This document shows positions 20,547-29,450 of a DNA stretch of 64,000 bases, in pieces (the first letter of the stretch is position 1; each line of letters starts with the position of its first letter). This stretch comes from Sporomusaceae bacterium UBA7701 (lineage in GTDB: Bacteria > Bacillota > Negativicutes > Sporomusales > UBA7701). The stretch spans positions 124,001 to 188,000 of the forward strand of contig DLGF01000025.1 in assembly GCA_002482545.1 (NCBI GenBank), read 5' to 3'. A model generated the notes under the pieces. That model searched no databases. It was not told where the DNA came from and saw nothing but the letters and a program-made list of their open reading frames with translations. The position numbers were made by a program, and so were the translations under genes.

Positions 20547-21527
20547 GTGAAAAAAAAGTTATTTGCTATTTCGTTAATAATTCTAATGATGATCGGATTG
20601 GTCGGGTGTGGTAAGAGTGATAACCCGAACGCAGGGTCAAGTCAGGCTTCTAAGTATCCCGCCAAGGCAATAAATTTAATCGTTCCATTTAATACAGGCG
20701 GCGGCGCCGATTTAGCGGCAAGGGCTTTTGCAAGCATTGCTCCCAAATATTTAGGGCAATCGGTTATTGTCATCCAAAAACCTGGAGCAGCAGGAACGGT
20801 AGCTCATACTTCACTGAAAAATGAGAGACCCGATGGATACACCCTCATTATTACCGGCAACAGCCCCAGCACGGTGGCTCCTTTCCTGGAGAAGGTACAG
20901 TATGATCCCATTAATGATTTTGAGTTTGCCGGGAGATTCACCAATCTTCATAATGTTCTCGTCGTGAAACAAGATGCACCTTGGAATACGATTGAAGAGT
21001 TTATTGCCTATGCTAAAGCAAACCCTGGAAAAGTTAAAGTAGGTACTTCCGGGGCTAACAGCATGGATGATCTTATGGTTCGTATGCTCAATAAATCATT
21101 AAATATTGAACTGGTTCCGGTTCCGTTTGATTCGACTTCCGAAGCTGTTATGGCTGTTCTGGGAGGTCATATCACCGCGGCATCCGGTTCGACCTCCACC
21201 TGCCTCCCCCAGGTTCAAAACGGCAGTCTGAAACCACTGGCCATCACATCTGATACGCGCGACCCGTCTTATAAAGATGTTCCTACGCTCATTGAACGTG
21301 GCATTAATTTGTCGCTGAACAACTCTATTGGTATTGCAGCTCCCAAGGGAACTCCGAAAGAAATTATTGAGGTCTTGGAAAAAGCCATAAAACAAACTGT
21401 TGAGGATGAAGGCTACAAAGCCGTTGCAGCCAAGTTTGGCCTGACTGTAGACTACCTGAATGGTTCCGATTTCAAGGCGACTACCCAAACGGAAGGGGAA
21501 AAGGTTAAGGGAATTATCGCCAAATAG
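20547..21527 (+). CDS. Tripartite tricarboxylate transporter substrate-binding lipoprotein (TctC family)
   Basis: Extracytoplasmic binding protein of a TTT transporter, 326 residues. A basic N-terminus, hydrophobic stretch and lipobox (IGLVGCGKS) show a lipoprotein signal. The mature part has YPAKAINLIVPFNTGGGADLAAR, the first ligand loop of Bug/TctC proteins, and the GTSGANSMDDL region. GTG 20547 is chosen because of AAAGGAGGA just upstream. It precedes tctB and tctA, separated by a strong hairpin. Ligands in this family are mostly di/tricarboxylates. Confidence 0.92.
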   Translation: MKKKLFAISLIILMMIGLVGCGKSDNPNAGSSQASKYPAKAINLIVPFNTGGGADLAARAFASIAPKYLGQSVIVIQKPGAAGTVAHTSLKNERPDGYTLIITGNSPSTVAPFLEKVQYDPINDFEFAGRFTNLHNVLVVKQDAPWNTIEEFIAYAKANPGKVKVGTSGANSMDDLMVRMLNKSLNIELVPVPFDSTSEAVMAVLGGHITAASGSTSTCLPQVQNGSLKPLAITSDTRDPSYKDVPTLIERGINLSLNNSIGIAAPKGTPKEIIEVLEKAIKQTVEDEGYKAVAAKFGLTVDYLNGSDFKATTQTEGEKVKGIIAK

Positions 21528-21560
21528 TTAATATCTCCTTTCTTTTTCCGGTTAGTTCCA

Positions 21561-21599
21561 GGCAGCAGGCTGTAGCGATCAGATGGGCAGCCTGCTGCC
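21561..21599 (+). other. Intercistronic hairpin between tctC and tctB
   Basis: A perfect 12-bp stem (GGCAGCAGGCTG / CAGCCTGCTGCC, 15-nt loop) with no T-run lies between the binding-protein and membrane genes. Such hairpins commonly protect the upstream mRNA so that the binding protein is made in excess over the membrane subunits. Confidence 0.6.
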
Positions 21600-21656
21600 C
21601 GGTGCCTCCATATATTTGAAATCGTACAATTCCCATAGCGAAGGAATGGTGTAGTT

Positions 21657-22151
21657 ATGATGGATGACAGATTGTCGAATTTTAACACAAAAGTCAGCGT
21701 TCTATTTGCGATGGTATTAATCTTGTCCGGCGGCGCAGGTGCCTTCGTTATAGTTAATACCTTACAATTGACTGATTCAAATAATGTATTTGGACCGGGT
21801 TTTTATCCGCTTATTTTGTGCATTATGTTGCTGCTGACCAGCTTCTATCTTCTATATCAGTTGCTGTATGGTAATAGTGAAAGTGTCGTGATAAAGGAAG
21901 TAATCGATAAGGCTGCTGCGGCAAGATCCTTTAGTTTGCTTGCCTTAATTATTGTGGCTGTTCTTGCGATGCCGTTTTTGGGCTTTATTGTAGCGATGTT
22001 CGGATTTTCTTTCATTCAAATGACTTTTCTAGACCGTAATAAACAACCATTACGCTGGAGGATAATTTACCCGGCGGTTATTTCGGGCGGTATCTACTGG
22101 CTTTTCACGTCGCTGTCTATTCCCTTGCCTGTACCATTCTGGCTGAACTAA
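21657..22151 (+). CDS. Tripartite tricarboxylate transporter small membrane subunit (TctB family)
   Basis: A 164-residue membrane protein with four hydrophobic segments and the family's characteristic GPGFYPLILCIMLLLTSFYLL after the first. It forms the transporter with the large subunit encoded 10 bases downstream. Two adjacent start codons (ATGATG) are possible and the ribosome site is weak. Confidence 0.88.
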   Translation: MMDDRLSNFNTKVSVLFAMVLILSGGAGAFVIVNTLQLTDSNNVFGPGFYPLILCIMLLLTSFYLLYQLLYGNSESVVIKEVIDKAAAARSFSLLALIIVAVLAMPFLGFIVAMFGFSFIQMTFLDRNKQPLRWRIIYPAVISGGIYWLFTSLSIPLPVPFWLN

Positions 22152-22167
22152 ATAGGGAGGTATGTCT

Positions 22168-23670
22168 GTGGAAACATTTGGATACTTGATACAAGGATTT
22201 AGCGAAATCTTCACGCCACAAGCGTTATTTTACTGTTTACTGGGGGTCACTCTAGGAAATTTTATCGGCGCTCTTCCGGGCTTGGGCCCGTCAGCCGGCA
22301 CTGCTATTTTGCTACCTATTGCCGCCAGTATGCCACCTGCGATCGCCTTGATTATGCTGTGTGGAATTTATTACGGCGCTATGTATGGCGGAACAATTAC
22401 GTCTGTTTTATTAAATATTCCAGGAGAAAGTTCAGCCATCATGAGCGCGGTGGAAGGTTTTAAACTGGCTAAAAAAGGCCGGGGTGGCGTTGCTCTTGGG
22501 ATTGCGGCAATCGGATCATTTATTGCCGGTACCATAGGAGTTATCGCGCTTACCTTCTTTGCTCCGCCGCTTGCCGAAAAAGCCCTGCTCTTTGGACCTG
22601 CGGAGAAGTTTGCTTTATTGGCGCTGGCCTTTACTTTTGTCTCCAGCTTTACGAGTGGTGCGTTGAGTAAGAGCCTAATCGCTCTTTTCCTGGGTTTACT
22701 CGCAGCCACCGTTGGACAGGATGTTCTGACCGGTGTGCCCAGGTTGACTTTCGATACGGAGTTTCTCTTGGACGGGATCGACTTTGTTCCCGTAGTTATG
22801 GGCTTTTTTGCCTTGGCAGAAGTTATGAACGAGATGGAAAAAGGTGAGGCGACGGAGGAGATTGGTGTTGGCGCGTTAGGTCGAGTCATACCCAATGCTC
22901 AGGAACTGCGGGAAAGCGCGATGCCTTGTGCAAGAGGAACCTTTTTAGGCTTCATCTGCGGCCTTTTGCCGGGCGCCGGCGCTACAATTGCCTCTTTCTT
23001 GGCCTATGGCGCTGAGAAGAGATACTCAAAACGGTCTGAAGAATTCGGCCATGGCAGCCTGGATGCGATTGCCAGTACGGAATCGGCCAACAATGCCGCT
23101 TCAGCCGGACATATGATTCCGCTTATGGCTTTGGCCATCCCGGGATCGTCCACAACAGCAATTCTTTTGACGGGATTCATGATGTTTGGCCTGCAGCCAG
23201 GGCCGCTGCTTTTCACTCAGCATCCCGATATTGCGTGGAGTTTGATTGCCAGCATGTATATGGGTAATGTAATGCTTCTGATTATGAACATTGTTGGCAT
23301 ACCGTTATTTGTCTGGGCGGTAAAAAAATCCACGCCTTTCTTGGTTCCCTTGGTGGTAACCATAACGATTGCCGGTGTATTCAGCGTCAATAACTCCATG
23401 CGGGATGTATGGTTGACAATTGCGTGCTGTCTGGTCGGCTATATTTTGACGAAACTGGAATTTTCAATGGTTCCCATTCTATTGGGAGTAGTCCTGGGCG
23501 GTTTAGCAGAGACCAGTTTCCGCACGGCTCTACGCATTTCTGATGGTAGTTTTATGACTTTTCTTGATAAACCGATCAGTGCGACCCTTTTGTTCATTTC
23601 CTTAATCATTATCGTAGCACCAATCGTAATGTCTAATATAAAAAAACGGAGAGCCTTAATTAATCCGTAG
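22168..23670 (+). CDS. Tripartite tricarboxylate transporter large membrane subunit (TctA family)
   Basis: A 500-residue polytopic permease with about 12 membrane spans and the TctA signature GALPGLGPSAGTAILLP near residue 35, repeated in the second half as CGLLPGAGATIASFLAYG. It carries the substrate across the membrane, driven by an ion gradient. The GGAGG site is only 1 base from ATG 22162 but 7 bases from GTG 22168, so the GTG is preferred. Confidence 0.92.
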   Translation: METFGYLIQGFSEIFTPQALFYCLLGVTLGNFIGALPGLGPSAGTAILLPIAASMPPAIALIMLCGIYYGAMYGGTITSVLLNIPGESSAIMSAVEGFKLAKKGRGGVALGIAAIGSFIAGTIGVIALTFFAPPLAEKALLFGPAEKFALLALAFTFVSSFTSGALSKSLIALFLGLLAATVGQDVLTGVPRLTFDTEFLLDGIDFVPVVMGFFALAEVMNEMEKGEATEEIGVGALGRVIPNAQELRESAMPCARGTFLGFICGLLPGAGATIASFLAYGAEKRYSKRSEEFGHGSLDAIASTESANNAASAGHMIPLMALAIPGSSTTAILLTGFMMFGLQPGPLLFTQHPDIAWSLIASMYMGNVMLLIMNIVGIPLFVWAVKKSTPFLVPLVVTITIAGVFSVNNSMRDVWLTIACCLVGYILTKLEFSMVPILLGVVLGGLAETSFRTALRISDGSFMTFLDKPISATLLFISLIIIVAPIVMSNIKKRRALINP

Positions 23671-23736
23671 AATAAGTTTAGCCGTGACCTATATTTGCAA
23701 AGTTTGCTAAAGTTTGCTTATCTATGAAGCGAGTCT

Positions 23737-23776
23737 ACCGGCTGAATTTACTCAGGATCAAGGAGATTCAGCCGGT
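23737..23776 (+). terminator. Hairpin after the tricarboxylate transporter genes
   Basis: An 11-bp inverted repeat (ACCGGCTGAAT / ATTCAGCCGGT, 18-nt loop) about 65 bases past the tctA stop, followed by ATTTCATT. A moderate terminator or attenuator before the PPC-domain gene. Confidence 0.5.
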
Positions 23777-23872
23777 ATTTCATTATCCACTGCAAGTTAT
23801 GCGATTCTCATTATCTCGCTATCAATCGGGACGACGGGGATTTTAACGGTAATAAGGGGGTAAGGAAAGACG

Positions 23873-24292
23873 ATGGATGCGAAAAGATTTGGTGCGAAAA
23901 TATTGATTCGTTGTGACAAAGGGGATGAAATAGTCGAGAGCATTAAAAAAGTATGCCTCGACAATAAAGTCAAACTGGCTGCAGTGACGGGTATAGGAGC
24001 AGTAAATAAAGTTATTATTGGGCTTTTTGATCCCGTTGAAAAGAAATACCATTCAGCAGAAATTGATAAAACTGCAGAGATAACCGGACTGAATGGAAAT
24101 ATAAGTACTATGAATGGCGACATATATCTTCATGTCCATATTACGCTATCTGACAGTAAATACAATGCTTTTGGCGGCCATCTGAATTATGCCCGTGTGA
24201 GCTGCACCGCTGAAATTGTTATTGATATCATTGATGGGGAAGTCGACCGGTATTTCAATGAGGAGATTGGGCTTAATTTAATTGAACTCTGA
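23873..24292 (+). CDS. PPC/DUF296-domain protein
   Basis: A 139-residue single-domain protein of the PPC (plant and prokaryote conserved, DUF296) family, trimeric proteins that in plants carry AT-hooks. The conserved block is HVHITLSDSKYNAFGGHL, with the His pair and GGHL that form the putative metal/ligand site; the N-terminal KGDEIVESIKKVC is also typical. No AT-hook is present. It is the last gene of the A/T-rich island and may be a regulator or small-molecule binder for that pathway; the function is not known. Confidence 0.85.
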   Translation: MDAKRFGAKILIRCDKGDEIVESIKKVCLDNKVKLAAVTGIGAVNKVIIGLFDPVEKKYHSAEIDKTAEITGLNGNISTMNGDIYLHVHITLSDSKYNAFGGHLNYARVSCTAEIVIDIIDGEVDRYFNEEIGLNLIEL

Positions 24293-24369
24293 GATAGGGA
24301 ATAGACCTGTCGGGATTATCGCAGAAAGCTGTATAAGCCACTTAGCGTTCAGTATGCAGTAATTTCGCT

Positions 24370-24412
24370 AAAGCGAGGAGCTGTCCAATGGCAGCTCCTC
24401 GCTTTAATTTTT
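24370..24412 (+). terminator. Intrinsic terminator closing the catabolic island
   Basis: Perfect 14-bp stem (AAAGCGAGGAGCTG / CAGCTCCTCGCTTT) with an 8-nt loop, followed by AATTTTT. It separates the island from the ribose operon. Confidence 0.92.
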
Positions 24413-24469
24413 GACTATAATTGAATTTAGAGATGTCGCCTCGCTTGAGGCCTGACTTATAAATTTAAG

Positions 24470-24495
24470 AAAATATTTCCAAGGGGAAATATTTT
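24470..24495. promoter_or_regulatory. A/T-rich palindrome upstream of rbsR
   Basis: AAAATATTTCC and GGAAATATTTT form a perfect 11-bp inverted repeat around AAGG, about 85 bases before the rbsR start. It is not followed by a T-run and is more likely an operator for an unidentified regulator than a terminator. Confidence 0.4.
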
Positions 24496-24551
24496 ACTTT
24501 TGCTAAATTGTCAGAGGATTATTGAAATTGGGAGGCGAATTTCTATCTCCA

Positions 24552-24563
24552 GTAAACGTTTAC
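24552..24563. promoter_or_regulatory. LacI-family operator in front of rbsR
   Basis: GTAAACGTTTAC is a perfect 12-base palindrome with the central CG typical of LacI/RbsR/CcpA-family sites. It lies 13 bases before the rbsR start codon, so autorepression by RbsR is the simplest reading; a cre site is the alternative. Confidence 0.75.
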
Positions 24564-24576
24564 AGAGGAAAAGGAT

Positions 24577-25605
24577 ATGCAGCAGAAAAAAGCGGATTTG
24601 GCCAATGCAACCATAAAAGACGTAGCGCGGGCCGCGAAGGTGTCCATAGCGACGGTTTCCCGGATTCTCAACGGCAAGGACACGGTTTCGCCGCCGCTGG
24701 TGGAACGGGTGATGGCCGCGGTCGAAGAACTGCAGTATCATCCCAACGCGATGGCCCGGGCCTTGAAAGTCAACGAATCCCGCAGCATCGGACTGATCAT
24801 ACCGGATATTGAAAACCCTTTTTTCCCGGCGCTGGTTCGGGGCGTGGAAGACGCCGCCCAGATGCATCATTACGCGGTTATTTTGTGCAATACCGACAGC
24901 AAGCCGGAGGAAGAGGAAAAATATATAAGATTTCTCCAGAGCAAACGGGTGGACGGAATCCTGTTTACCGGCGGGCCGCGAAGCGAACGAAACGTCGAAC
25001 TGCTTTCCACGCTGAGCATACCGGTGGTGCTTCTGGACCGGCGGGTGGGGTCCCAGTTGAGCGCGGTCATCACCAACAACCGCTTGGGCGGCTTTATGGC
25101 CACCGAACATCTGATCAAAAAAGGCCGGCGGCGCATCGCCTTTATCAGCGGCCCGGCGGAACTGTCCTCGGTGCAGGAGCGCCGGCAGGGATACGCCGAG
25201 GCGCTGGAGCAGTACGGCTTAGCGCCGGATCAGGATTTGATCCAGGCGGGCGACTTTTCTTTCGAGAGCGGCTATCAGGCCGCTTCCCGCCTGGTGGCCA
25301 GCGGGCAGGAATTCGATGGTGTCTTTGCGGCCAACGACCTGATGGCCATCGGCGCGATTGAATATTTGGCGGCCTATGGGCTGCGGGTGCCTGCGGAAAT
25401 CGCGGTGACCGGCTACGACGACATCCGCATGGCGGGCTGGTATAAACCTTCCCTGACAACCGTCAGGCAGCCGGTTTACATTATGGGACAAAGCGCGGTG
25501 AAAATGATCATTGACCGGATTACCGGCGAAAACCGGCAATATACGGAGCAGATCATTACCCCGGAATTAGTGGTGCGGGAATCATCCGGCGGCAAGGAGG
25601 GCTGA
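24577..25605 (+). CDS. rbsR: LacI-family transcriptional repressor of the ribose operon
   Basis: A 342-residue repressor. The N-terminal helix-turn-helix [20 protein letters not shown] plus the hinge helix ([20 protein letters not shown]) binds DNA, and the rest is a periplasmic-binding-protein-like sugar sensor ([30 protein letters not shown]). It is the first gene of rbsRKDACB and should release the operator when ribose binds. rbsK follows 2 bases after its stop. Confidence 0.92.
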   Translation: MQQKKADLANATIKDVARAAKVSIATVSRILNGKDTVSPPLVERVMAAVEELQYHPNAMARALKVNESRSIGLIIPDIENPFFPALVRGVEDAAQMHHYAVILCNTDSKPEEEEKYIRFLQSKRVDGILFTGGPRSERNVELLSTLSIPVVLLDRRVGSQLSAVITNNRLGGFMATEHLIKKGRRRIAFISGPAELSSVQERRQGYAEALEQYGLAPDQDLIQAGDFSFESGYQAASRLVASGQEFDGVFAANDLMAIGAIEYLAAYGLRVPAEIAVTGYDDIRMAGWYKPSLTTVRQPVYIMGQSAVKMIIDRITGENRQYTEQIITPELVVRESSGGKEG

Positions 25606-25607
25606 GT

Positions 25608-26546
25608 TTGGATAGCAGTAAAAAGCCCATATTGGTCATCGGCAGCCTGAATATGGACCTGGTTGCGACTGCTGAACGGCTGCCTGACAAGGGCGAGACT
25701 ATTTTGGGGAAAACGTTTACAACTTTTCCGGGCGGCAAGGGGGCCAACCAGGCGGTTGCGGCCGCCAAGCTGGGGGCCGCGGTGACGATGTCCGGTTGCG
25801 TCGGCGGAGACGGCTTTGCCGGAGAACTGCGCGAAAGCCTGTCCGGCGCGGGTATCAATATTTCTTTTGTGCGTACCACCGACGTATCCACCGGAACGGC
25901 GCTTATCACCGTCGGCAACGCCGGAGCCAATACCATCGTGGTAATACCGGGAGCAAACAACCACTGCGGCCGGGAAGACGTGGATCAGGCCCTTGCTGCC
26001 TTTGATCGCCCGGGAATCCTGATGGCTCAGCACGAAGTGCCGGCGGCCACTGTGGAATACGCCATCCGGGCCGCCAAGCGGCAAGGGTGGACCGTTGTTC
26101 TGAATCCGGCGCCGGCCCGGCCCGTTCCTGAGGAAGTTCTGGGGATGGTGGATATTATTACTCCTAATGAAACCGAAGCGGCGATTTTGACCGGCCTCAA
26201 GGTGGAAAGCCGCGAGGAGGCGGCGGTTGCCGCCGCGAGACTGCTGGCGTCAGGGGTAAAAACGGTGGTTGTGACCTTAGGTGCGCAAGGCGCTTTGTGC
26301 TGTACGCGGGAGGGGACCTTTATCATTCCGGCTTATCCGGTCACCGCCGTAGATACGACGGCCGCCGGGGATGCTTATACCGGCGCTCTCGCGGCGGCGC
26401 TGTCCGAAGAAAAGCCCCTGGCGGAGAGCCTGAAATTTGCGGCGGCGGCCGCGGCCTTGGCGGTGACCAAGGCCGGCGCGCAGCCGGCCCTGCCGTGGCG
26501 CCGGGAAGTCGATGAATTTATGGCCGATAGGGAGGATAAAGCATGA
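25608..26546 (+). CDS. rbsK: Ribokinase
   Basis: PfkB-family kinase phosphorylating D-ribose to ribose 5-phosphate. The 312 residues include the two PfkB signatures: [17 protein letters not shown] near residue 42 and [17 protein letters not shown] with the catalytic Asp near residue 250. The NMD at residues 15-17 contacts ribose. The start is TTG at 25608 behind AAGGAGG. Its last four bases overlap rbsD. Confidence 0.95.
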   Translation: MDSSKKPILVIGSLNMDLVATAERLPDKGETILGKTFTTFPGGKGANQAVAAAKLGAAVTMSGCVGGDGFAGELRESLSGAGINISFVRTTDVSTGTALITVGNAGANTIVVIPGANNHCGREDVDQALAAFDRPGILMAQHEVPAATVEYAIRAAKRQGWTVVLNPAPARPVPEEVLGMVDIITPNETEAAILTGLKVESREEAAVAAARLLASGVKTVVVTLGAQGALCCTREGTFIIPAYPVTAVDTTAAGDAYTGALAAALSEEKPLAESLKFAAAAAALAVTKAGAQPALPWRREVDEFMADREDKA

Positions 26547-26938
26547 AAAAGATTGGCACGTTCAATCAGCCCATCAGCGAAGTAATCGCCGGTATGGGGC
26601 ATGGCGACACGCTGGTCATCGGCGACGCAGGCCTGCCCATCCCGGCCGGCGTGCGCCGGATCGACCTGGCGCTGAAGCCCGGAGTTCCGGGCTTTATGGA
26701 GACGCTTGAAGTCGTATTGAGGGAACTGCAAATCGAAAGCGCTGTGGCGGCCGCCGAAATGCCCGGCGCCAGTGCCGATCTATACGGCCGGATGACGGAG
26801 CTGCTTGGCGCCACGCCGCTCAGCCTGGTCAGCCATGAGGAGTTCAAAACCCTGACCGGCCGGGCGGCGGCTGTTATCCGGACCGGCGAATGCACCTCGT
26901 ACGCCAATATTATTTTGAAGTCGGGCGTCATCTTCTAG
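26543..26938 (+). CDS. rbsD: D-ribose pyranase
   Basis: Interconverts the pyranose and furanose forms of ribose so that ribokinase can act. The 131 residues carry the RbsD signatures [18 protein letters not shown] (catalytic His) and the C-terminal [15 protein letters not shown]. An ATGA overlap couples it to rbsK. Confidence 0.96.
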   Translation: MKKIGTFNQPISEVIAGMGHGDTLVIGDAGLPIPAGVRRIDLALKPGVPGFMETLEVVLRELQIESAVAAAEMPGASADLYGRMTELLGATPLSLVSHEEFKTLTGRAAAVIRTGECTSYANIILKSGVIF

Positions 26939-26952
26939 GGAGGCCGGAAGTT

Positions 26953-28440
26953 GTGAAAGAGCTTTTGCGGATGCGGGAAATCTCCAAATACTTTCCGGGG
27001 GTAAAGGCTCTGGACAAGGTGGAATTTTCCCTTTTCCTGGGCGAAATCCATGCTCTCCTGGGGGAAAACGGGGCCGGCAAGTCAACGCTGATGAAGGTCT
27101 TGAGCGGCAGTTACAAGAAAGACGCCGGCGAAATCCTGCTGGGCGGCCAGCCTGTTGACATCGACAGCCCGCGCCAGGCCCAGGAGCTGGGTATCGGCAT
27201 TATTCACCAGGAGTTGAACTTGGTCCCCGAACTGACGGTAATGGAAAATATGTTCTTAGGCCGGGAACCGCTCAATTCCGTGGGATTTATTGATGAAGCG
27301 CTGATCGAGGAAGAGGCCGCCAAGGTTCTGGACGAGCTGGGAACGGATATCCCGCCGTCGGCCGTGATTTCTTCCCTGAGCATCGGCGAACAGCAGATGG
27401 TGGAGATCGCCAAGGCGCTGTCCTACCGGCCCAGAATTCTGATCATGGATGAGCCGACGGCCGCGCTTACGGAACGGGAAACCGAGCGGCTGTTCAGCAT
27501 CATTCGCCGCCTGGCGGCCGGTGGGGTGGGCATTGTCTACATTTCGCACCGCATGGAAGAATTGTTTGCGATCAGCGACCGGGTGACGGTTATGCGGGAC
27601 GGCACTTATGTAGGTACGGTGAAAACCCGGGAGGCTACTTTTGACCAACTGATCAAGATGATGGTCGGCCGGGATATTTCCGCCCGTTTTCCCAAGGAGT
27701 ACCGCGCCCGGGGGCCTGAAGCGCTGCGGGTCGAGAACCTGTCCAGGCCGGGGAAGCTCGAAGGGGTGTCGTTCACCGTTCATGCCGGCGAAGTGGTGGG
27801 CATCGCCGGCTTGATGGGCGCCGGCCGCACCGAGCTGGCGCGGGCCATTTTCGGGGCCGACCCCCTGGCCGCGGGCGGTATTTATGTAGACGGACAAAAG
27901 CGGGTCATCCGGAATCCGGCCGACGCCATCAGGGCCGGCATCGGGCTGATCACCGAGGACCGCAAGCAGCAAGGGCTGGTTCTGGGGCTTTCGGTGCGGG
28001 AAAATATCACTTTGGCGTCATTGAAACGGTTTTGTAAGCACCTGTTTATCCGCGAGGCCGATGAAGGCAAGGTGGTAGACGGGCAGATCGAGAGTCTCAG
28101 GATTCGCACGCCGGGGGCCGGGCAAATGGTGAAAAATCTAAGCGGCGGCAACCAGCAAAAGGTGGTCATCGCCAAATGGCTGGCCACCAGTCCTAAAATC
28201 CTCATTATGGACGAGCCGACACGGGGCGTGGACATTGGCGCCAAGACGGAGATATACCAAATTATGAATATGCTGACAGCCTCGGGAGTCGGCATTGTGA
28301 TGATCTCCTCCGAACTTCCGGAAGTTCTGGGCATGAGCGACCGGGTGCTGGTTATGCACCGGGGGCGCATTACGGCTGAACTGCCGGTGGGGCAGGCGAC
28401 GCAGGAGAATATTATGGCCTATGCGGCTGGAGGAGAGTGA
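26953..28440 (+). CDS. rbsA: Ribose ABC transporter ATP-binding protein RbsA
   Basis: Cytoplasmic energising subunit with two fused ABC domains (495 residues). The first has Walker A GENGAGKST near residue 37, signature LSIGEQQMVEIAKAL and Walker B ILIMDEPTAALT; the second has GLMGAGRTEL, signature LSGGNQQKVVIAKWL and ILIMDEPTRGVDIG, the usual sugar-type pattern with a degenerate second Walker A. GTG 26953 is 9 bases after GGGAGG; longer in-frame starts lie within rbsD. Confidence 0.95.
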   Translation: MKELLRMREISKYFPGVKALDKVEFSLFLGEIHALLGENGAGKSTLMKVLSGSYKKDAGEILLGGQPVDIDSPRQAQELGIGIIHQELNLVPELTVMENMFLGREPLNSVGFIDEALIEEEAAKVLDELGTDIPPSAVISSLSIGEQQMVEIAKALSYRPRILIMDEPTAALTERETERLFSIIRRLAAGGVGIVYISHRMEELFAISDRVTVMRDGTYVGTVKTREATFDQLIKMMVGRDISARFPKEYRARGPEALRVENLSRPGKLEGVSFTVHAGEVVGIAGLMGAGRTELARAIFGADPLAAGGIYVDGQKRVIRNPADAIRAGIGLITEDRKQQGLVLGLSVRENITLASLKRFCKHLFIREADEGKVVDGQIESLRIRTPGAGQMVKNLSGGNQQKVVIAKWLATSPKILIMDEPTRGVDIGAKTEIYQIMNMLTASGVGIVMISSELPEVLGMSDRVLVMHRGRITAELPVGQATQENIMAYAAGGE

Positions 28441-28444
28441 GGCA

Positions 28445-29392
28445 ATGCTGGAAACCATGAGGCGCAGTCCCCTGCTTCGGAAGATGGGCCCGCTGTTGGG
28501 GCTTCTCTTGCTCTGTTTCATTCTCGCTTTTCTGTCGGACCGGTTCCTGACGGTTAACAATCTCCTGAATATAACGCGGCAGGTCTCGCTGAACGCCATT
28601 ATAGGCGTGGGGATGACTCTCGTCATTTTGACCGGGGGCATCGACCTTTCCGTAGGCTCGGTTGTGGCTTTGGCCGGCAGTATAACCGCAGGCCTTCTGT
28701 CCGGCGGGCACGGCCTGGCCGTCTCGCTTGCGGCCGGCATCGGCGTGGGCGGCGTACTGGGGCTGATCAACGGCTTGATTATCACCCGCCAGAAGGTTCA
28801 GCCCTTCATCGCCACCATGGGGATGATGACCATCGCCAGGGGTTATACCCTGGTTTATACCGACGGCCGGCCGATTACGGGGATGCCGGAGCAATTCCGA
28901 TTTTTCGGCGGCGGGTATATCGCCGACATACCGGTACCGGTCATCATCATGGCCCTCATTTTCCTCGCCGGGTATATTATGCTGAAGAAAACCCGCTTTG
29001 GGCGATACATCTATGCCATCGGCGGCAACGAGGAAGCGACCCGGCTTTCGGGTATCAATACCCCGAAGGTATTGGTCTGGGTCTATGTCTTATGCGGCAC
29101 GCTGGCCGGACTCAGCGGCATTATAATGGCCTCCCGCCTCAACTCCGCCCAGCCGACGGCCGGGATGGGGTTCGAGCTGGATGCGATTGCCGCTGTAGTG
29201 CTGGGAGGAACGAGCCTGTCCGGCGGAGTGGGAACGATCGGGGGTACGTTGGTTGGCGCTCTAATTATCGGCGTGCTCGATAACGGCCTCAACCTGCTTA
29301 ATGTATCATCCTTTTACCAGCAAGTGGCCAAGGGGATTGTAATCTTACTGGCTGTCATGCTGGACCGCAAAAGGGGAAAAGGAGGCGCGTGA
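28445..29392 (+). CDS. rbsC: Ribose ABC transporter permease RbsC
   Basis: Integral membrane channel of the ribose transporter, 315 residues, about ten hydrophobic segments, with the family motif VILTGGIDLSVGSVVALAG and the EAA-like loop KKTRFGRYIYAIGGNEEATRLSGI that contacts RbsA. ATG 28445 follows GGAGGAGAGTGAGG; an earlier in-frame ATG at 28421 lies inside rbsA. Confidence 0.95.
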   Translation: MLETMRRSPLLRKMGPLLGLLLLCFILAFLSDRFLTVNNLLNITRQVSLNAIIGVGMTLVILTGGIDLSVGSVVALAGSITAGLLSGGHGLAVSLAAGIGVGGVLGLINGLIITRQKVQPFIATMGMMTIARGYTLVYTDGRPITGMPEQFRFFGGGYIADIPVPVIIMALIFLAGYIMLKKTRFGRYIYAIGGNEEATRLSGINTPKVLVWVYVLCGTLAGLSGIIMASRLNSAQPTAGMGFELDAIAAVVLGGTSLSGGVGTIGGTLVGALIIGVLDNGLNLLNVSSFYQQVAKGIVILLAVMLDRKRGKGGA

Positions 29393-29450
29393 CGGAAGGG
29401 TAAACGGGTTTTTCCCTATGAAAATGCTTATAAGCGGACAGGAGGAAAAA

